Of a stretch of 64,000 nt of DNA, positions 54,698 to 64,000 are shown one piece after another. The notes under the pieces were generated by a model. It was given only the letters and a program-made list of their open reading frames with translations, made no database searches and had not been told where the DNA came from. Position 1 is the first letter of the stretch. Every line of letters begins with the position of its first letter. The translations under genes and the position numbers were made by a program. The stretch comes from Cellulomonas wangsupingiae (lineage in GTDB: Bacteria; Actinomycetota; Actinomycetes; Actinomycetales; Cellulomonadaceae), in contig NZ_CP101989.1 in assembly GCF_024508275.1 (NCBI RefSeq), positions 2,790,001-2,854,000 of the forward strand, given 5' to 3'.

Positions 54698-55872
54698 TCA
54701 GCGCGCGTCGGCGCGGCGCTTGTTCCAGACGTCGAACGCGACGGCCAGCAGGAGCACGAGGCCCTTGACCATCTGCTGGATCGACTGCGGCACGCCCATG
54801 AGCTGCATGCCGTTGCTCATGACGGCCATGATCAGCGCGCCGGTCATGGCGCCCGTCACACGGCCCACGCCACCGGTCGTCGACGCCCCGCCGATGAACG
54901 CGGCGGCGATGGCGTCGAGCTCGAACATGTTGCCGGCGCTCGGCTGGGCGCCGTTCATGCGCGAGGAGTACACGACACCGGCGACGCCCGCGAGCAGACC
55001 CATGTTGACGTAGGTCCAGAACGTGACGACCCGGACCTTCACGCCGGACAGCTGCGCGGCGTTGAGGTTGCCGCCGATGGCGTAGATGTGACGGCCGAAC
55101 ACCGAGCGCTGCGTGATCACGGAGTAGGCCATGATCAGCACCGCGAGCAGGATCAGCACGTTCGGCAGGCCGCGGTACTGCGCGAGCTGGTACCCGAACC
55201 ACATGACCACGGCCGCGATCGCCACGATCTTGCCGACGAAGATCGGCATCGACTCCACGACCTGCTGGTAGGCGATGCGTCCGCGGCGCGTGCGCCACTG
55301 GCTCACGGCGTACCCGACGACCGCGATCGCGAAGATCACGAGCGTGAACACGTCGACGCCGTAGCCGCCGAACCAGCCGTTGGTCGAGAACCCGTTGGCG
55401 ATGTCGTAGTACGTGCCGCCGAAGGGCGACAGCGACACGTTGTCGAGGACCCGGTACGTCATGCCGCGGAACAGCAGCATGCCGGCCAGCGTGACGATGA
55501 AGCCGGGGATCCCGACGTACGCCACCCAGAAGCCCTGCCACATGCCGACCAGGACGCCCACCACGAGGGCGGCGAGCACGCCGACCCACCACGGCGCTCC
55601 GTGCCGGATGACCAGCACACCGGCGACCGCCCCGGTCAGGGCCACCACCGACCCGACGGACAGGTCGATCTGCCCCAGCACGATCACCATCACCATGCCG
55701 ATGGCGAGGATGAGGATGTAGGAGTACTGCAGGACGATGTTCGTCAGGTTGCCGGGGCTCAGGAAGTTCGAGTTCAGGAACGAGAAGAGCAGGACGATGA
55801 GCACGAACGCGATGAAGATGCCGCTCTGGCGGACGTTCCGCGTCACCATGTCCCGGAAACCGGCGATGGCCG

Positions 55873-55876
<4 letters not shown>
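54698..55876 (-). CDS. CUT2-type sugar ABC permease, cassette A
   Basis: 392-residue permease of the XylH/GguB/MmsB group with about ten membrane helices. Markers are [73 protein letters not shown] (the coupling segment) and [27 protein letters not shown]. It imports a monosaccharide, xylose or glucose/galactose being typical substrates of this group. The ATG overlaps the stop of the double-NBD ATPase gene (ATGA, 55873-55876). Confidence 0.94.
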
Positions 55877-57429
<1,553 letters not shown>

Positions 57430-57470
57430 GACCCCTCCGTTCAGTGGTGGGTCGGGTGGTCGGGCACGGC

Positions 57471-57500
57471 GCGCGGCCCGGCCCGAGGGCCGGGCCGCGC
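57471..57500 (-). terminator. Intercistronic hairpin between binding protein and ATPase, cassette A
   Basis: GCGCGGCCCGGCCC (57471-57484) and its exact reverse complement (57487-57500), 14 bp with a tight loop. It lies 7 bp after the binding-protein stop and 41 bp before the ATPase start. It should partly terminate transcription or protect the upstream mRNA, giving more binding protein than transporter. Confidence 0.75.
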
Positions 57501-57507
57501 GGCCGGG

Positions 57508-58665
57508 TCAGTCGGAGACGCCCGAGGCGACCTCGGCCTCGGTCCAGTACTCGGACTCGACCAGCAGCGGCGTGATGTCGGCGGCGAACACCGTGTCGAC
57601 GTCGAGCAGGTACGACGGGACGACCTTGACGCCGTTGTCGTACGTGTCGGTGTCGTTGGCCTCCGGCTCCTCGGCGTTGATGAACGCCTCGGCGACCTTG
57701 ATGGACTGGTCCGCGAGCTTGCGGGTGTCCTTGAAGATCGTGGAGGACTGCACGCCGTCGGCGATGAGCTTGACCGACGCGATCTCCGCGTCCTGGCCGG
57801 TCACGATCGGCAGGCCGGCCTCGATGGTCGGGCCCTGGCCGACGCCCTGGAGCGCCGTGATGATGCCGCGCGAGATGCCGTCGAACGGCGAGAGCACGCC
57901 GGCGAGCTTCGAACCGTCGGAGTACGTGGAGGTGAGCAGGTCCTCCATGCGCTTCTGTGCGGCCTCCTGCGACCAGCGCAGCGTGGCGACCGTGTCGAAG
58001 TCGGTCTGGCCGGACTTCACGACGAACGTGCCGTCGGTGATGTAGGGCTCGAGGACCGACATCGCACCCTCGAAGAAGAACCCGGCGTTGTTGTCGTCCG
58101 GCGAGCCGGCGAACAGCTCGATGTTGAACGGCCCGGTGACACCCGCGACCTCGGCGCCCGTCTCGTCCACGAGGCCCATGCCGCGCAGCAGGGCGGTGCC
58201 CTGGGCGACGCCGACCGCGAAGTTGTCGAACGTGACGTAGAAGTCGACGTTCTCGCTGTCGCGGATGAGGCGGTCGTAGGCGATGACCGGGATGTTCTGC
58301 GCGGCCGCGTTCTCGAGCTGGCTCGTCAGCGCGGTGCCGTCGATCGACGCGATGATCAGGACGTCGGCGCCGCTGGTGATCATCTGGTCGATCTGCTGCG
58401 TCTGGGTCGGGATGTCGTCGCCCGCGTACTGCAGGTCGACCTTGTACCCGAGCTCCTCGAGGCCGGCCTTGACGGCGTTGCCGTCGGCGATCCACCGCTC
58501 GGACGTCTCGGTGGGCATCGCGACACCGATGGTGATGTCGCTCTTGTCGGCGCCGTCGCCGGCACCCTCGGTGCTGTCGGTGCTGCCCGCACCGCCGCCG
58601 CCGCAGGCGGCGAGGCTCAGGGCGAGGGCTCCGGCCGCTGCCGCCATGGTGATCTTGCGTCGCAT
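57508..58665 (-). CDS. Sugar ABC substrate-binding lipoprotein (ChvE/XylF type), cassette A
   Basis: 385-residue lipoprotein. The signal peptide ends in lipobox LAAC, with the lipid-carrying Cys at about residue 21, followed by a Gly/Ser/Asp-rich tether. The mature protein is a type I periplasmic-binding fold: SDITIGVAMPTETSERWIADG at the start, QIDQMITSGADVLIIASIDGTAL, PVIAYDRLIRDSENVDFYVTFDN and VTGQDAEIASVKLIADGVQSSTIFKDTRKLA. The YDRLI and DAE segments are typical of multiple-sugar/xylose binding proteins. RBS GGAG precedes ATG 58665 by 9 nt. First gene of the cassette; its promoter carries a dyad. Confidence 0.93.
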   Translation of the reverse strand: MRRKITMAAAAGALALSLAACGGGGAGSTDSTEGAGDGADKSDITIGVAMPTETSERWIADGNAVKAGLEELGYKVDLQYAGDDIPTQTQQIDQMITSGADVLIIASIDGTALTSQLENAAAQNIPVIAYDRLIRDSENVDFYVTFDNFAVGVAQGTALLRGMGLVDETGAEVAGVTGPFNIELFAGSPDDNNAGFFFEGAMSVLEPYITDGTFVVKSGQTDFDTVATLRWSQEAAQKRMEDLLTSTYSDGSKLAGVLSPFDGISRGIITALQGVGQGPTIEAGLPIVTGQDAEIASVKLIADGVQSSTIFKDTRKLADQSIKVAEAFINAEEPEANDTDTYDNGVKVVPSYLLDVDTVFAADITPLLVESEYWTEAEVASGVSD

Positions 58666-58950
58666 CTCGTGCGCTCCTTCTCGTCGTCGAGAGGTTCCTG
58701 TCCCGAATTCATCGGGCGTCCGAGCGCGGCCGTTGTGCCGCACTCGACCGGAGGTACCGGCTGCGTGGGCCGTGACATGGGGTCGTCGTCGTCCCGCTGC
58801 AGTGCGCCCACTCTGCTTTCGTTCGGAACCCGAAGTCAAACGACATCGGGCGAATATTGGTTACGAACTCATCACGACACGCGTGCGCGCCACGAACGGG
58901 GGATCTGGGAGCGCGCCCACGGTGCGGTCGGTGGACGACGACCGCCCGGC
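58666..58950 (-). promoter_or_regulatory. Promoter region of the cassette A uptake operon
   Basis: 285-bp gap. Minus-strand -35 TTGACT (58834-58839) and -10 CAGAGT (58810-58815) are 18 bp apart. Between them lies TTCGGAACCCGAA (58822-58834), a perfect dyad with a 3-nt centre that overlaps the -35: a likely repressor site, probably ROK. A leader of about 140 nt follows. The region just upstream (GAATATTGGTTACG) is AT-rich. Confidence 0.55.
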
Positions 58951-59733
58951 TCAGGACCGGGCGACGGCCGGACGCAGGTACGCGTCGGGGCGCACCGCGC
59001 CCGTGATGGCGCCGAGGATCGACTCGTAGCCCGTCGTCCGGGCGTCGAAGGAGCCGTTGTTGCGCCCGTGGCGCAGGACCTCGATGCGGTCGGCGACCGA
59101 GCGGACGTCGGTCATGTTGTGGCTGATGAGGATCACGCCGAGCCCCAGGTCGCGCAGCCCTTCGATGTGCATCAGCACCTCGGCCGTGTGTGCCACCGAC
59201 AGCGCGGCCGTCGGCTCGTCCAGCACGACGATGCGCGGGGCGCCGATGAGCGTGCGCGCGATGGCCACCGACTGCCGCTGCCCGGCCGACAGGTCCGACA
59301 GCGGGATCCGCACCGACGGGATCCGGCTGCTCAGGTCCCGCAGGGTCTGCCGGGCGATCTGCTCCATGCGCTCGTCGTCGCGCACCCCGCGCGCGGAGGA
59401 CAGCTCGCGCCCGAGGAAGATGTTGGACGTCACGTCGAGGTTGTCGCACAGCGCGAGGTCCTGGAAGACGGTCGCGACCCCGAGGCCGTGGGCGGCCGCC
59501 GGCGTGGGGATGCTCACGGGCACGCCGTCGATCTCCATCAGGCCCGTGTCGGGCGTCACCACGCCCGCGACCATCTTGGCGAGCGTCGACTTGCCGGCGC
59601 CGTTGTCCCCCACGAGTGCGACGACCTCGTGGCGGTGCACGTCGAGGTCGACGCCCACGAGCGCCTCGACCCCGCCGAACCGCTTGCTGATGCCGCGCAT
59701 CGAGAGCAAGGGCACCCTTGTCGCGTCAGCCAT
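58951..59733 (-). CDS. Single-domain FrcA-like sugar ABC ATPase, cassette B
   Basis: 260-residue paralogue of the cassette A ATPase. Walker A GDNGAGKST is at about 44-52, Q-loop VFQDLALCDNLDV, signature LSAGQRQSVAIARTL, Walker [12 protein letters not shown] and H-loop LISHNM. The C terminus RHGRNNGSFDART matches cassette A, after which the sequences diverge. It lies 66 bp after the ROK stop, like cassette A. It has no own permease gene; the adjacent uptake operon already codes a double-NBD ATPase. Confidence 0.88.
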   Translation of the reverse strand: MADATRVPLLSMRGISKRFGGVEALVGVDLDVHRHEVVALVGDNGAGKSTLAKMVAGVVTPDTGLMEIDGVPVSIPTPAAAHGLGVATVFQDLALCDNLDVTSNIFLGRELSSARGVRDDERMEQIARQTLRDLSSRIPSVRIPLSDLSAGQRQSVAIARTLIGAPRIVVLDEPTAALSVAHTAEVLMHIEGLRDLGLGVILISHNMTDVRSVADRIEVLRHGRNNGSFDARTTGYESILGAITGAVRPDAYLRPAVARS

Positions 59734-59798
59734 GCCAGACCCACCTGCTCCCCGTCGCGCACGCGTCACGTGCAGTGAAACCCCCTGCCCTCGTACGG

Positions 59799-61025
59799 TC
59801 AACCCTGGTCGTGCTCCGCCGGCCCGTCCGGCTCGGGCAGGGGGACGTCCTCCTCCACCCGCACCGGGACGTCCGCCGACCGCAGCGCGAGCACCAGGGC
59901 GCCCATCACCTCGGCCCGCTGCCCGAGCGCGGCCGGCACCACCTCGAGCGGGGCGATCTGGTTGAGCAGCACCCGGCGCCGCACCGCCTCGCGCAGCGGT
60001 CCCAGCAGCACCTCTCCCGTCTCCGCGAGCTCGCCGCCCACGACCACGCACTGCGGGTTGACCGCCGTGCCCAGGCCCGCGACGACCGCGCCGATCGCGG
60101 CGCCCGCGTCGGCCACGACACGCACGAAGCCGGGGTCGCCGTCGCGCGTGCGCGCGATGACGTCACGCAGCGCGAGCGACCCGTGCGTCGCCCGCAGCGG
60201 CTCGACCAGCGCGTTCGCACCGACCACCGTGTCGAGGCAGCCGCGTGACCCGCACCGGCAGATGTGGCCGGCCGGGTCCACCTGCGCGTGCCCGATCTCC
60301 CCGGCCGTCCCCGCGAACCCGCGGTGCACCTGCCCGTTGATGACGATGCCCGCGCCGGTGCCGTACGACGCCCGCACGTACACCGCGTCGCGGTACCCGC
60401 GCGCCGCACCCAGCGTCGACTCCGCGAGCGCCCCGAGGTTGGCGTCGTTGTCGACGAGCACCGGCCGCCCGAGCCGCTTGGTCAGCACCTGCCCCAGGTG
60501 CTCCCCCTCCCAGCCGCGCATGATGCCGGGCACCGAGACCATCCCCGTGTCGGTGTCCACCGGTGCGGGCACGCCCACACCGATGCCGACCACCTCGTCG
60601 AGGCCGGACCCGATGCGCTCGAGCAGGTCCATGATCAGCAGCGCGGCGCGGTCCAGCGTCGTGTCCGACGGGTGCTCGTACGGCAGCGGCAGCATCTGCT
60701 CGGCGACCACCTCGTGCGCGAAGTCCCCGAGCGCGACCCGCAGGTGGCGGTGGCCGACGTGGACGCCGACCGCGAGCCCCACGCGGCGGGCCAGCGTGAC
60801 GAGCTGCGCCCGGCGCCCGCTGCGCGTCGTGACGGCCGTGTCGACGAGCCCGGCGGCCAGCAGCTCGCGGACGATGTTCGACACGGTCGCCTGCGACAGG
60901 CCGGTGGCGGCGGCGAGCTCGACCTGCGTGAGCCCGCCGTACCGCTGCACCGTGCCGACCACCGAGGCCTTGTTCGCCTCGCGCAGGGACGTCTGCGAGC
61001 CTGCCGCCGTCGCTCGCCCGCTCAC
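59799..61025 (-). CDS. ROK family transcriptional repressor, cassette B
   Basis: 408-residue paralogue of the cassette A ROK protein. The winged helix lies at about 15-60 (GGLTQVELAAATGLSQATVSNIVRELL). The kinase-like domain has GIGVGVPAPVDTDTG, VYVRASYGTGAGIVING and zinc motif CRCGSRGCLD. The GTG start at 61025 is 6 nt after TAGGTT (61032-61037), a leaderless start; the permease gene ends 47 bp upstream. It likely controls the cassette B uptake genes, whose promoter is outside the window. Confidence 0.9.
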   Translation of the reverse strand: MSGRATAAGSQTSLREANKASVVGTVQRYGGLTQVELAAATGLSQATVSNIVRELLAAGLVDTAVTTRSGRRAQLVTLARRVGLAVGVHVGHRHLRVALGDFAHEVVAEQMLPLPYEHPSDTTLDRAALLIMDLLERIGSGLDEVVGIGVGVPAPVDTDTGMVSVPGIMRGWEGEHLGQVLTKRLGRPVLVDNDANLGALAESTLGAARGYRDAVYVRASYGTGAGIVINGQVHRGFAGTAGEIGHAQVDPAGHICRCGSRGCLDTVVGANALVEPLRATHGSLALRDVIARTRDGDPGFVRVVADAGAAIGAVVAGLGTAVNPQCVVVGGELAETGEVLLGPLREAVRRRVLLNQIAPLEVVPAALGQRAEVMGALVLALRSADVPVRVEEDVPLPEPDGPAEHDQG

Positions 61026-61031
61026 GAGGGC

Positions 61032-61037
61032 AACCTA
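61032..61037 (-). promoter_or_regulatory. -10 box TAGGTT of the leaderless cassette B ROK gene
   Basis: Minus-strand TAGGTT ends 6 nt before the GTG at 61025. Confidence 0.5.
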
Positions 61038-61072
61038 CCGGCGCGTACGTCCCTCACCGCGGTACCGAGGCC

Positions 61073-62308
61073 CTACTGCGTGCCCGCGCGGCGCTTGTTG
61101 AGCAGGTCGAACGCGACGGCCAGCAGCAGCACCAGCCCCTTGATGGCCTGCTGCCACGACGGGTCGACCGACAGGATCGACAGGCCCATGTTGAGCACGC
61201 CCATGATGAGCGCACCGACGATGGCACCCGCGACACGGCCGACCCCACCCGTGACCGCCGCACCGCCGATGAAGCAGGCGGCGATCGCGTCGAGCTCGTA
61301 GTTCACGCCGGCGGACGCGATCGCCGCACCGGCACGCGCCGTGGTCATGACGGCGGCCACGCCGGCGAGCAGGCCGATGTTCACGAAGATCAGGAAGTCG
61401 ACCTTGCGCGTGTTCACGCCCGACAGCGCGGCGGCCGGACGGTTGCCGCCGATCGCGTAGATGTGCCGGCCGAACACCGTGCGTCCCATGAGGAACGAGT
61501 ACGCGACGACCAGGATGCCCACGATGACGAGCACGATGGGCGTGCCACCGGCCGACAGCGACAGGATCACCGTGAAGACGCCGATGCCCAGCACGACCAT
61601 GGCGATCTTGGTGACGAACAGGCCCGTGGACTCGACGTGCAGGTCGTGGCGGCGCAGCGCGCGCCGGGCACGCACCTGCGTGAGCGCGATCGCCGCGATG
61701 GCGGCCGCACCGATGACGAGCGTGACGACGTCCATGTTGTTGACGAATCCCAGGACGTTCGGCAGCGACCCCTTGGAGATCCGGATGAACGCCGAGGGCA
61801 GGCCCGCGAGCGTCTCGCCCACGACGACGAGCGCGAGACCCCGGAACACGAGCATGCCCGCGAGCGTGACGATGAACGCCGGGATGCCCACGTACGCGAC
61901 CCAGAACCCCTGCCACGCCCCCACCAGCGCACCCAGCGCCAGGCCGACGAGCACGGCGACGATCCACGGCGTGTCGAAGTCACGCATCGTGACCGCGACG
62001 ACGCCGCCGACGAAGGCGACCACGGATCCCACGGACAGGTCGATGTGCCCGGCCACGATGACCATGAGCATGCCGATCGCGAGCACCATGATGTGCCCGT
62101 TCTGCTGGAACAGGGCCGCGACGTTGTTGGCGAGCAGCAGCTTGCCGTCGGTCAGCACCTGGAACAGCAGCACGATGACGACGAGCGCGGCGAAGATGCC
62201 GTACTGGCGCGCGTTGCCCCCGAGCCCTTGCAGCCGCTGCGCGACCGAGAGACGCGGTGCGTCGGGGGGCGTCGGGGAGGGAAGGTTGAGGTCGGTGGTC
62301 GTGCTCAT
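61073..62308 (-). CDS. CUT2-type sugar ABC permease, cassette B
   Basis: 411-residue permease, paralogue of the cassette A permease, with about ten helices. Markers are [73 protein letters not shown] and [23 protein letters not shown]. The N terminus (about 30 residues) is longer than in cassette A and polar. The ATG at 62308 overlaps the ATPase stop (ATGA), as in cassette A. The frame is open further upstream inside the ATPase gene, but that part is a shadow. Confidence 0.93.
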   Translation of the reverse strand: MSTTTDLNLPSPTPPDAPRLSVAQRLQGLGGNARQYGIFAALVVIVLLFQVLTDGKLLLANNVAALFQQNGHIMVLAIGMLMVIVAGHIDLSVGSVVAFVGGVVAVTMRDFDTPWIVAVLVGLALGALVGAWQGFWVAYVGIPAFIVTLAGMLVFRGLALVVVGETLAGLPSAFIRISKGSLPNVLGFVNNMDVVTLVIGAAAIAAIALTQVRARRALRRHDLHVESTGLFVTKIAMVVLGIGVFTVILSLSAGGTPIVLVIVGILVVAYSFLMGRTVFGRHIYAIGGNRPAAALSGVNTRKVDFLIFVNIGLLAGVAAVMTTARAGAAIASAGVNYELDAIAACFIGGAAVTGGVGRVAGAIVGALIMGVLNMGLSILSVDPSWQQAIKGLVLLLAVAFDLLNKRRAGTQ

Positions 62309-63852
62309 CGGGCGATCCCGTCCTTGTCCATCGTCATGAAGTGCATGAGGTGCTCCTGGGTCGCGTCGGCCCGGGCCACCTCGCCCGTGACACGACCCTG
62401 GCTGAGCGCGTAGATGCGGTCGCAGACCCCGATGAGCTCGGGCAGCTCCGAGGAGATGACGAGCACGCCCTTGCCCTCGTCGGCGAGCCTGTTGATGATC
62501 GTGTAGATCTCGTACTTGGCGCCGACGTCGATGCCACGCGTCGGCTCGTCGAGGATCAGCACGTCCGGGTCGGTGTAGATCCACTTCGACAGGACGACCT
62601 TCTGCTGGTTGCCGCCCGACAGCTTGCCGACCAGCGCCGCGACCGTCGGGGTCCGGATGTTCAGCTCCTTGCGGTACTGCTCGGCGACCCTCAGCTCGGT
62701 CTCGCGGTCGACGACGCCGCGGCGCGAGAGCCTGTCCAGGCCCGCGGAGGACACGTTGTGCTGCACGGTGTCGATGAGGTTGAGCCCGAACCGCTTGCGG
62801 TCCTCGGTCGCGTACGCGATGCCGTGGGCGATCGCCTGCTGCACGCTACCGGCCGTGATCTCGCGGCCGTCCTTGTAGAGCCGGCCGGAGATGCCCGTGC
62901 CGTACGAGCGGCCGAAGACGCTCATCGCGAGCTCGGTGCGGCCGGCGCCCATCAGACCGGCGAGCCCGACGATCTCGCCGCGCCGCACCGTCAGGCTGGC
63001 GCGGTCGACGACCTTGCGCGCCTGGTCGACCGGGTGGTGCACGGTCCAGTCCTCGATGCGCAGCACCTCCTCGCCGATGGTGGGCGTGTGCTCGGGGAAG
63101 CGGTGGTCGAGCGGGCGTCCGACCATGCCGCGGATGATGCGCTCCTCGGTCACGGGGTCGTCGCCGTGCATGTCCAGCGACTCGACCGTCTGCCCGTCGC
63201 GCAGGATCGTCGTGGTGTCGGCGATCGCCTCGATCTCGTTGAGCTTGTGGCTGATGATGATCGAGGTGATGCCCTCGGAGCGCAGCCCTTCGATGAGGCC
63301 GAGGAGGTGGGCGCTGTCCTCGTCGTTGAGGGCGGCCGTCGGCTCGTCGAGGATGAGCAGGCGGACCTCCTTCGACAGCGCCTTGGCGATCTCGACGAGC
63401 TGCTGCTTGCCGACGCCGATGTCGCTGACCCGGGTGTCGGGCCGCTCGGCGAGGCCGACGCGCCCGAGCAGCCGGGCGGCCTCGGCGTTGGTGCGGTTCC
63501 AGTCGACGACGCCGCGCTCGGCGCGCTCGTTGCCGAGGAAGATGTTCTCGGCGATCGACAGGTACGGCGACAGCGCGAGCTCCTGGTGGATGATGACGAT
63601 CCCCCGGCGCTCGGAGTCCCGGATGCCCCGGAACTCCTGCACCTGGCCGTCCAGGACGATGTCGCCCTCGTAGCTGCCGTGGGGGTAGATCCCCGACAGC
63701 ACCTTCATGAGGGTCGACTTGCCGGCGCCGTTCTCGCCGCAGATCGCGTGGATCTCCCCGCGGCGCACGGCCAGGGTGACGTCCGCGAGCGCCTTCACGC
63801 CGGGGAAGGTCTTGGTGATGCCGCGCATCTCGAGGATGTGCTCGGTGTCCAT
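62305..63852 (-). CDS. Double-NBD sugar ABC ATPase (XylG/MmsA type), cassette B
   Basis: 515-residue paralogue of the cassette A ATPase. NBD1 has FPGVKAL and Walker [10 protein letters not shown] (39-47), signature [18 protein letters not shown]2 has [10 protein letters not shown], signature [15 protein letters not shown] and [19 protein letters not shown]-terminal 200 residues are very close to cassette A, with more drift in NBD2. It lies 88 bp after the binding-protein stop, with a hairpin in between. Confidence 0.95.
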   Translation of the reverse strand: MDTEHILEMRGITKTFPGVKALADVTLAVRRGEIHAICGENGAGKSTLMKVLSGIYPHGSYEGDIVLDGQVQEFRGIRDSERRGIVIIHQELALSPYLSIAENIFLGNERAERGVVDWNRTNAEAARLLGRVGLAERPDTRVSDIGVGKQQLVEIAKALSKEVRLLILDEPTAALNDEDSAHLLGLIEGLRSEGITSIIISHKLNEIEAIADTTTILRDGQTVESLDMHGDDPVTEERIIRGMVGRPLDHRFPEHTPTIGEEVLRIEDWTVHHPVDQARKVVDRASLTVRRGEIVGLAGLMGAGRTELAMSVFGRSYGTGISGRLYKDGREITAGSVQQAIAHGIAYATEDRKRFGLNLIDTVQHNVSSAGLDRLSRRGVVDRETELRVAEQYRKELNIRTPTVAALVGKLSGGNQQKVVLSKWIYTDPDVLILDEPTRGIDVGAKYEIYTIINRLADEGKGVLVISSELPELIGVCDRIYALSQGRVTGEVARADATQEHLMHFMTMDKDGIAR

Positions 63853-63899
63853 GTGTCCTCGCTGGCTGGTCCGGGCGGGCCGTGCGTGTCGGGTAGCCG

Positions 63900-63934
63900 G
63901 CCGGCCGCGCGACCGTGGTGGTCGCGCGGCCGGC
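63900..63934 (-). terminator. Intercistronic hairpin between binding protein and ATPase, cassette B
   Basis: GCCGGCCGCGCGACC (63900-63914) and GGTCGCGCGGCCGGC (63920-63934), perfect 15-bp stem, loop GTGGT. It lies 6 bp after the binding-protein stop, as in cassette A, but the sequence differs. Confidence 0.75.
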
Positions 63935-63940
63935 GAGGTC

Positions 63941-64000
63941 TCACATGCCGAGGTCGTCGGCCGTGTAGAAGCCCGACTCGACGAGCACGTCGACCGTGTC
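63941..64000 (-). CDS. C-terminal end of sugar-binding lipoprotein, cassette B (partial)
   Basis: Only the last 19 codons and the stop are in the window. The translated end is [19 protein letters not shown]. Compare LLVESEYWTEAEVASGVSD at the end of the cassette A binding protein: the VES-[EG]-[FY]-[WY]-T segment is shared. Together with position and orientation this identifies it as the substrate-binding gene of the second cassette. The rest lies right of 64000. Confidence 0.75.
   Translation of the reverse strand, partial: DTVDVLVESGFYTADDLGM

Overview
The window is about 74% G+C and reads as chromosomal DNA of an actinobacterium, most likely Cellulomonas or a close relative. Supporting evidence is the actinobacterial marker set (WhiB7, mycoredoxin, AdnA/AdnB, UvrD2 with HRDC, DUF3107, UPF0182), many start codons sitting 6-8 nt after a TANNNT box (leaderless mRNAs), and secreted plant-cell-wall enzymes with Pro/Thr linkers and family 2 carbohydrate-binding modules. 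I saw no tRNA, rRNA, CRISPR array, insertion sequence or prophage.

Layout. 1-23230: a housekeeping block whose order resembles the Mycobacterium tuberculosis Rv3193c-Rv3211 region as I recall it: UPF0182, PPA1309-like, PDZ/Lon-like protease, DUF2342, YgjP-like metallopeptidase, DUF5679, ThiF-like protein, whiB7 with its attenuated leader, uvrD2, mrx1, nudC, a phosphotransferase, adnB/adnA, TetR, DUF3107, ferritin-like protein and a DEAD-box helicase. 23254-30143: MarC, PHP, aminopeptidase P, a stress protein, an MgtE-N/CBS protein, DUF1003 and Mrp. 30144-31879: a secreted GH10 xylanase with a rich promoter. 31938-35229: a DeoR-galT-galK operon. 35454-43249: two back-to-back membrane-fusion-adaptor/ABC (MacB-type) modules separated by a lipoprotein gene. 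43317-50222: exonuclease III, a VOC protein, the one-carbon operon glyA-folD behind a ZTP riboswitch, a MarR/EamA divergent pair, a GNAT protein and purU. 50423-52455: a secreted CE1-type esterase with CBM2 and a small membrane protein behind a CRP-type site. 52505-64000: two tandem copies of a five-gene sugar-uptake cassette (substrate-binding lipoprotein, double-NBD ATPase, permease, ROK regulator, extra single-NBD ATPase); the second copy runs off the window.

How it fits together. The xylanase and esterase degrade xylan outside the cell. The two CUT2-type sugar cassettes with ROK repressors and the galactose operon are plausible routes for taking up and using released sugars. glyA, folD and purU handle glycine and folate one-carbon units, and the riboswitch would raise glyA-folD when ZTP signals 10-formyl-THF shortage. 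AdnAB, UvrD2 and exonuclease III serve DNA repair; WhiB7 and mycoredoxin serve antibiotic and redox stress.

The features most worth following up are the complete whiB7 control region (promoter, upstream ORF, attenuator), the ZTP riboswitch, the duplicated cassettes carrying two kinds of ATPase per permease with a conserved hairpin after the binding-protein gene, and the paired efflux modules with their Cys-repeat lipoprotein. Functions are assigned from motifs and recalled family knowledge; no database search was run.
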